Shown here piece by piece: positions 39,901-43,967 of a stretch of DNA of 43,967 nt. The notes beneath the pieces were generated by a model. That model was not told the DNA's origin, searched no databases, and saw nothing but the letters and a program-made list of their open reading frames with translations. The translations under genes were made by a program, and so were the position numbers. Source of the DNA: Mycoplasmatota bacterium (GTDB lineage Bacteria > Bacillota_I > Bacilli_A > Izemoplasmatales > Izemoplasmataceae). Positions within the stretch are counted from its first letter, which is position 1. Every line of letters starts with the position of its first letter. Location of the stretch: the NCBI GenBank assembly GCA_030595255.1, contig JAUVDP010000008.1:1-43967 (forward strand), in the 5' to 3' direction.

Positions 39901-40184
39901 ACTCTCACACAATACTCACAACCAGTAGAGTAAATAAAGAATATATAAGCTCTAATTATTGATAACAGGTTCAAGGTAAAACGTGACTCTATTTAGGAAT
40001 TAAATAATTTTAATTAAGATTATTCTTTTTATACTATTTGTTGTAAACTATAAATAAGTGTATTTGTTAATAAAATCAATACCACTAGCTACTTATTTAA
40101 TATGTTTCTTATATTCTAAAGCATAGTATAAGTTAATGGAAAGATTAATTATATAATTTCAATATCTAGAACATATAATACAAT
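39901..40184. other. Intergenic stretch without a recognised gene
   Basis: AT-rich, stop codons in all frames. A -10-like TATAAT at about 40171-40176 lies just before the next gene. No terminator, tRNA or repeat seen. If the gene downstream has lost its signal peptide, a remnant would be expected here, but none was recognised. Confidence 0.5.
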
Positions 40185-41354
40185 ATGTATGTAAGTGGCT
40201 TTTTTATTTCCTTAGGAGGATGCTATGAAGTTTATTATAAGAAAATAGACGAACAAGAATACTCTTTAGATAACTTTTGGTATTCAGAATATATCTATAT
40301 AGAAGGTGACAATGGAATTAATGTAATATTTGTACAAAATGGTGAACCTAATTTATATATATATGATTTAGAGAATGATTTAGAAAATATGGAAACAGTT
40401 ATCTCAACTGGAGATATAGAAATCAAATCAATTCATAAAGTGCTTAATAAACCTGTATTTACTTCAATAAGAACTGAAGAAGATATAGTATATACTGATA
40501 TTTATGAATTTGATGTTATCCAAGAAACATATACTTTAATAGAATCTTATGAGGGTGAGTTTGATGTTTATTTTGAAAGAGAACATATATTCCTAGTTGA
40601 AGTAGAATTTTTAGGTTTTCATTCAAGAATATTTATTGTAGAGAATGGAATCCCAGTTCACTATAAATCTGTTAATTATGATATTTATAATATGGAATAT
40701 TTTAATAATACATGGTTTATAGTATTAGAAAAAGATTCAGGCCAGATTGATAGAGATTTAGCGATATGTGATCTAAATTTCAATATAAAAGAGATAGTCA
40801 TTTTTGATCTTTATGATTATCCAACAATAAAATTTGGATTTGAACATATGTTAGTATTTGATAGCAAAACTACTTACTTTATAAATCTCACAGACTTTAG
40901 TTATACGGAATATGAAGGAGTAGTTCGATATAATGAATATAATGGTTATTTATATAGAGATCATCTATATGATTATAATATGATTGAAATATCAAATATA
41001 ATTTATATTGATGATGATTATTATACTTATGGAGCTAATTTAGCCTTTGCATATGATAGTGGAATGATTGTGTTTGATTCACCATATTTAACTCATATAC
41101 ATACACTCGGAATGGAACCAACGCTATTTATTCCAACATATTTTAGACATGTGATTGGCTTTATGTCTGTATTTGGAATAGCTTTAAGTGTAACCTTTGG
41201 GATTTATGTAAAACCAAAAGGTAAATTAATCACAACTATTTATCATACAGAAAAGATAGCTTGTCCAAAATGCAAAAGTTATAATAATGTTGTTACTTAT
41301 CCAGATAGATGTTTGTATTGTAATACTGTCTATACAGAAAAGAAAAAAATATAA
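40185..41354 (+). CDS. Extracytoplasmic beta-domain protein with C-terminal helix and zinc ribbon; 5' end probably damaged
   Basis: Up to 389 residues. Most is a Tyr/Asp/Ile-rich strand-and-loop region resembling that of the 37713 gene. A helix follows (about 335-353; V-I-G-F-M-S-V-F-G-I-A-L), then a cytoplasmic zinc ribbon C-P-K-C ... C-L-Y-C. This layout needs an N-terminal membrane signal, but none is present. The open frame's first ATG (40185) has no ribosome site. A perfect AGGAGG (40214-40219) with ATG at 40225 lies in another frame that ends after seven codons at TAG; a one-base loss in the A-run at about 40241-40244 would explain this. I treat the gene as probably frameshifted at its start. 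Function unknown. Confidence 0.6.
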   Translation: MYVSGFFISLGGCYEVYYKKIDEQEYSLDNFWYSEYIYIEGDNGINVIFVQNGEPNLYIYDLENDLENMETVISTGDIEIKSIHKVLNKPVFTSIRTEEDIVYTDIYEFDVIQETYTLIESYEGEFDVYFEREHIFLVEVEFLGFHSRIFIVENGIPVHYKSVNYDIYNMEYFNNTWFIVLEKDSGQIDRDLAICDLNFNIKEIVIFDLYDYPTIKFGFEHMLVFDSKTTYFINLTDFSYTEYEGVVRYNEYNGYLYRDHLYDYNMIEISNIIYIDDDYYTYGANLAFAYDSGMIVFDSPYLTHIHTLGMEPTLFIPTYFRHVIGFMSVFGIALSVTFGIYVKPKGKLITTIYHTEKIACPKCKSYNNVVTYPDRCLYCNTVYTEKKKI

Positions 41355-41360
41355 ATAATA

Positions 41361-41400
41361 AAATAAAGGATTCCTCGGAAGATGGAATCCTTATTTATGT
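41361..41400. terminator. Bidirectional terminator
   Basis: AGGATTCC and GGAATCCT (41367-41391), extended by AAATA/TATTT with a one-base bulge, between convergent genes. Confidence 0.8.
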
Positions 41401-41955
41401 TTAATTTACCTTAATAACTTTTCTAAAGAAATAGACCTTACCATCGTTATATTCATAGTTCATAGTATCATCTTTATTAAAAATGAGTTTAATCTTTTTA
41501 GAACTTGTTAGGAAATTTCGATTATTACTTATTATTAATCTACCATTTGATTTTAATACTCTACTTACCTCAGAATGTAATTTTACTTTATCTCTAATCA
41601 TATCATATGTATTAAAAAGAAATACAACATCTATTGAGTTGTCTGGTACTCCTGTTTCAAGCTTACTTGTTAAGACTGTTTTTATATTCTTAACTCCATG
41701 TTTAATTATTAATTCATCAACACATTTAATTGATAAAGGATGAATATCTAAGGCAAAGACTTTTCCAGATTCTCCCACAATTTTAGCTAATTCTATTGAT
41801 ATATGACCTGGTCCACATCCAATATCAATAACTCTTTGTCCTGGTATAACTATTCCTGAATTAATAATTTTCATCTCTTTTTTGAGTCTTTCAAGTGTAT
41901 GTCTCTTATACATTCTTTTTGCGATAAAATTTGGAACTGGTCTATCTTTTATCAT
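41401..41955 (-). CDS. Class I SAM-dependent methyltransferase
   Basis: A 184-residue single Rossmann-fold methyltransferase. Motif I is V-I-D-I-G-C-G-P-G-H-I-S, followed by V-F-A-L-D-I-H-P (motif II acidic end), S-I-D-V-V-F-L-F-N-T-Y-D and the S-R-V-L-K-S-N-G-R-L-I-I motif. The substrate cannot be told; the N-terminal R-P-V-P-N-F-I-A-K-R-M-Y is shared with uncharacterised MerR/UbiE-like methyltransferases. ATG at 41955 was chosen for its family-like N-terminus; AGAGGA lies rather far upstream (about 11 bases), so a GTG at 41964 is possible. Confidence 0.88.
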   Translation of the reverse strand: MIKDRPVPNFIAKRMYKRHTLERLKKEMKIINSGIVIPGQRVIDIGCGPGHISIELAKIVGESGKVFALDIHPLSIKCVDELIIKHGVKNIKTVLTSKLETGVPDNSIDVVFLFNTYDMIRDKVKLHSEVSRVLKSNGRLIISNNRNFLTSSKKIKLIFNKDDTMNYEYNDGKVYFFRKVIKVN

Positions 41956-42320
41956 CTTAATCACTATCCTCTCAATACATAATAAGTATATCATACCAAT
42001 TGTTTATGGTTAAAATATCATTTATTTATATAAAGTAATATCGAAAGATAATATAGATATCAACCATATCTTTGAAATCTTATCCAGATTAAGCTTTCCC
42101 CTACCGTTACCCTCCTATGTTCTATACAATATGTTACTTTCTGTAACTAAAAATACTATTTTTAAGAATATTGTTCCGCAATATGACAATAAAGTCATTA
42201 TTACTATAATAATTGTTTCAATTTTACACTGTATACCATATTCTTAAAGAGTGAGTTTTCTTGAATATTATAAAGAAAAATGTTAATTTTATAAGTGTAA
42301 GACTTTGTTATTAAAAGATT
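41956..42320. other. Intergenic region with small dyads, no gene seen
   Basis: About 350 bases without an open frame. GTTAC-TTTCT-GTAAC at 42133-42147 is a small hairpin. On the minus strand an AGGAGGG (complement near 42112-42118) is followed by stop codons and no start, then by a G-rich stretch GGTAGGGGAAAGC (42092-42104). No riboswitch family recognised. It may hold promoters for the methyltransferase gene or a small RNA. Confidence 0.35.
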
Positions 42321-42346
42321 TAAACAAACACTTGTGTTTGTTTAAG
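42321..42346 (-). terminator. Hairpin after the CdaR-type gene
   Basis: TAAACAAACAC (42321-42331) and GTGTTTGTTTA (42334-42344), exact complements overlapping the stop codon, with AATCTTTT behind on the minus strand. The two-base spacer means the loop must open some pairs. Confidence 0.6.
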
Positions 42347-43460
42347 AATCAACATAACTCTCATGTATTTCGAAAGCAATATATAACGTAATTAATCCAT
42401 CTAATGTTCTTGGGTTTATTCCAGTTCTATTGGCAATCTTATTTAAACGATATTGAAGAGTATTTTTGTGAATGTATAATTCGTTCGCAGTTGCAGAAAT
42501 ACTACCATTGTGGTGAATATATGCATAAATCATATTTTTTATTTCAATAATCTCTTTAGGGTTAAATACTTGTAGAATACTGTCGCTAAAACTCTTAGTA
42601 ATAAAATTTGATATTCCTTGAAATAAAAACGACACAGAATCAGGTTTAAATTGAATTACTTCACTTCGACAAATATGAACCTTTGATTTACATATTGAAT
42701 TAGCTTGAAGAAATGCATCATAAATATATTTATTATCCACTATTCTTTGGCTAACACCAACAGTAACATTAATGTTGTACTTTGATTCAATATATAACTT
42801 AACAGTTTCGAGGTTATTCTTAAAAGAGTCAAAATCATCTTCATATGTGAGTTGTATGTAGTCTGTACCTTGTCTAGTTAATAAGTCACGGTGATTTATT
42901 CTTTTTTCAATAGAATTAAATAGATGATTTTGGTTTTCAATACTAATCTTTTCTATATTATTAATCTTCCATTTTACAAAATATTTAAATTTCGATGTAT
43001 CATAACCTAAATCTAGGGCACGTATATTTCTTAACTCTACATCTACATTTCGATCTAATATTAGTGACATCAAAAACTTATTATTTTCTCGATTAAACTG
43101 TTTTTGTTGATTGAAAAAGTGTTCTTTTATTAAGATTTCAGACATTTTTGCAACAATATGAGAGAAATGAGAAATTTTTGATTCTTCTCCTGTAATACCC
43201 ATAACAGCAATAAGATTACTCTCAAGAAAAATCGGAATATTTATTCCCTTCTTTGTTCCTTGAAATTGAGTATCGCTGTTGATAAGAAAAATTTTTTTGG
43301 TCTTAACTACTTCTATTGCTCCTGCGTGGAAGTCGCCTATTCGCTCTTCGTTTGAACTTGCGATAATAATTCCATTTGGAGTAATAAAATTTATATCTTC
43401 ATGAATTACTTCTCTAAGAGTCTTTACAATTTCATTTGCTTGACGTTTTGATATTTCCAT
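42342..43460 (-). CDS. CdaR/PucR-type transcriptional regulator
   Basis: A 372-residue regulator. The N-terminal sugar-diacid-recognition-like domain (about 1-130; I-T-P-N-G-I-I-I-A-S-S-N-E-E-R-I-G-D-F-H-A-G-A) is followed by a degenerate central region and the C-terminal HTH_30 domain. The latter has N-G-S-I-S-A-T-A-N-E-L-Y-I-H-K-N-T-L-Q-Y-R-L and R-T-G-I-N-P-R-T-L as its core. CdaR proteins activate sugar-acid or glycerate genes in response to the substrate. It is divergent from a sugar-type solute-binding lipoprotein, the likely target. AAGGTG precedes ATG. Confidence 0.9.
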   Translation of the reverse strand: MEISKRQANEIVKTLREVIHEDINFITPNGIIIASSNEERIGDFHAGAIEVVKTKKIFLINSDTQFQGTKKGINIPIFLESNLIAVMGITGEESKISHFSHIVAKMSEILIKEHFFNQQKQFNRENNKFLMSLILDRNVDVELRNIRALDLGYDTSKFKYFVKWKINNIEKISIENQNHLFNSIEKRINHRDLLTRQGTDYIQLTYEDDFDSFKNNLETVKLYIESKYNINVTVGVSQRIVDNKYIYDAFLQANSICKSKVHICRSEVIQFKPDSVSFLFQGISNFITKSFSDSILQVFNPKEIIEIKNMIYAYIHHNGSISATANELYIHKNTLQYRLNKIANRTGINPRTLDGLITLYIAFEIHESYVDS

Positions 43461-43575
43461 CGTTTCACCTTCTTCATAACTATTATATATCTTACGTACT
43501 ATAAAAAAAAGAAAATTCTTAATCTAGTTGTCTCTTATAACGTCTAATACTTATTCATTATAATATTTATTACAT

Positions 43576-43608
43576 AACAATAATGTGTCTAGAGACACAC
43601 TAATTGTT
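43576..43608. promoter_or_regulatory. Dyad upstream of the binding-protein gene, activator-site candidate
   Basis: TGTGTCT (43584-43590), AG, AGACACA (43593-43599): perfect seven-base arms, flanked by AACAAT and ATTGTT at 43576 and 43603. It lies about 85-120 bases upstream of the inferred transcript start of the lipoprotein gene, a position suited to an activator such as the CdaR-type protein. Confidence 0.55.
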
Positions 43609-43660
43609 ACTAAAAACAATAAATATCATGTTTTACTATCTTATATTAGTTGCTATAACA

Positions 43661-43689
43661 TTGTGATATAACGTATTAATAGTTATAAT
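43661..43689 (+). promoter_or_regulatory. Promoter of the solute-binding lipoprotein gene
   Basis: TTGTGA (43661-43666), 17 bases, TATAAT (43684-43689), then AAGGAGG just before the start. Confidence 0.65.
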
Positions 43690-43718
43690 TAGAATAGAAT
43701 AAAATAAGGAGGATTTAT

Positions 43719-43967
43719 ATGAAAAAAATTATTGTATTTTTAATGGCATTAACCATTGTGTTAACTTTATCGGCCTGTAGTGGGGATGAAGATGTTGTTA
43801 CAATGAGAATACTCTCAGGACAATATACTAACTTAACTGAAAAAGATTACATAATCAATAACATTATTCAAGACTTTGAAGATGAAAATAATGTTAGAAT
43901 TTACTTTGAAACTTTATCTGAAGGTGACATTTACACTAAATTAGAAGCTGAATCACAATCTGGTGTT
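43719..43967 (+). CDS. Extracellular solute-binding lipoprotein of an ABC transporter (5' part)
   Basis: The first 83 codons of a gene leaving the window on the right. M-K-K-I-I-V-F-L-M-A-L-T is a signal peptide ending in the lipobox L-S-A-C. Behind it V-V-T-M-R-I-L-S-G-Q-Y and I-I-Q-D-F-E-D-E-N-N-V-R-I-Y-F-E are typical of family 1 (sugar-type) solute-binding proteins. It would bind a carbohydrate or sugar acid at the cell surface and pass it to a membrane permease. AAGGAGG lies about seven bases before ATG. Divergent from the CdaR-type regulator. Confidence 0.85.
   Translation, partial: MKKIIVFLMALTIVLTLSACSGDEDVVTMRILSGQYTNLTEKDYIINNIIQDFEDENNVRIYFETLSEGDIYTKLEAESQSGV

Noticed and set aside
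1-43967. Reading the window with UGA as tryptophan
   Set aside because: Real genes with good boundaries end at TGA (4238-4240, 37506-37508) and tRNA-Trp has anticodon CCA only.
1-43967. CRISPR arrays, insertion sequences or prophage genes
   Set aside because: No evenly spaced repeats, transposase, integrase or phage structural gene was seen in any frame examined.

Overview
The window looks like chromosome from an AT-rich, Gram-positive-type bacterium (low-GC Firmicutes or a deep Mollicutes relative such as an Izemoplasmatales- or Haloplasma-like lineage; the lineage is inference). Supporting points are the very AT-rich sequence, strong AGGAGG ribosome sites, U-tailed hairpin terminators, lipoproteins of the LxxC type, and families such as DegV, DUF2975, DUF1294 and YbjQ. 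UGA is an ordinary stop here: real genes end in it (4238-4240, 37506-37508) and the only tryptophan tRNA seen reads CCA. This is therefore the standard bacterial code, not the Mycoplasma code.

Layout. 1-5400: a DegV fragment, a hemolysin III-family membrane protein, a GT8-like glycosyltransferase, a tiny BFD-type [2Fe-2S] protein, and an overlapping pair of signalling genes (PAS-only protein plus a PAS-GGDEF-HD-GYP cyclic-di-GMP enzyme). 5424-11990: a complete, tightly packed histidine-degradation operon, hutH-hutU-ftcD-hutI-fchA, taking histidine to glutamate, ammonia and methenyl-tetrahydrofolate. It has one promoter, a cre-like site on the -35 and a 12-bp inverted repeat upstream. 12000-15100: a thioesterase, several small membrane proteins (two with a PH-like tail) and an orphan exported-looking protein.

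15120-17603 is the most unusual part. An intact tRNA-Tyr/tRNA-Trp pair is followed, in the direction of tRNA transcription, by three degenerate copies of the 3' part of tRNA-Trp, all in the same orientation. They separate single-gene units: an Abi_2/HEPN abortive-infection gene and two broken genes for related two-helix membrane proteins. It reads as a decayed array of small elements inserted one after another at the tRNA-Trp anticodon arm.

17700-23700: an AhpD-like protein, an ArsR-type regulator with a copper ATPase whose C-terminal CopZ-like domain keeps its own internal ribosome site and start codon, a divergent ferredoxin/thioredoxin pair, two Ser/Arg/Gly-rich tail-anchored membrane proteins ending in a shared PWWG-helix, an acyl-ACP thioesterase and methylglyoxal synthase. 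23725-31100: an ABC-2 transporter operon and a run of small metabolic and housekeeping genes (YbjQ, GNAT, nucleoside phosphorylase, histidine phosphatase, SPFH, GltD-like oxidoreductase, DJ-1, DUF1294). 31097-34813: a 1238-residue SF1 helicase with a C-terminal nuclease-like domain that seems to have lost its catalytic acids.

35035-41400: a ketopantoate-reductase-like gene, then a four-gene membrane/regulator cassette (anchored extracytoplasmic protein, DUF2975, XRE/YozG-like repressor, two-helix anchored protein) with a perfect 7-bp operator-like repeat at its promoter, a lipoprotein fusing InlB-type repeats to cyclophilin, and a large extracytoplasmic-domain protein with a cytoplasmic zinc ribbon and a probably damaged 5' end. 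41401-43967: a methyltransferase, a CdaR-type regulator, and a divergent sugar-type solute-binding lipoprotein that runs off the window. No integrase, transposase, CRISPR array or rRNA was found.
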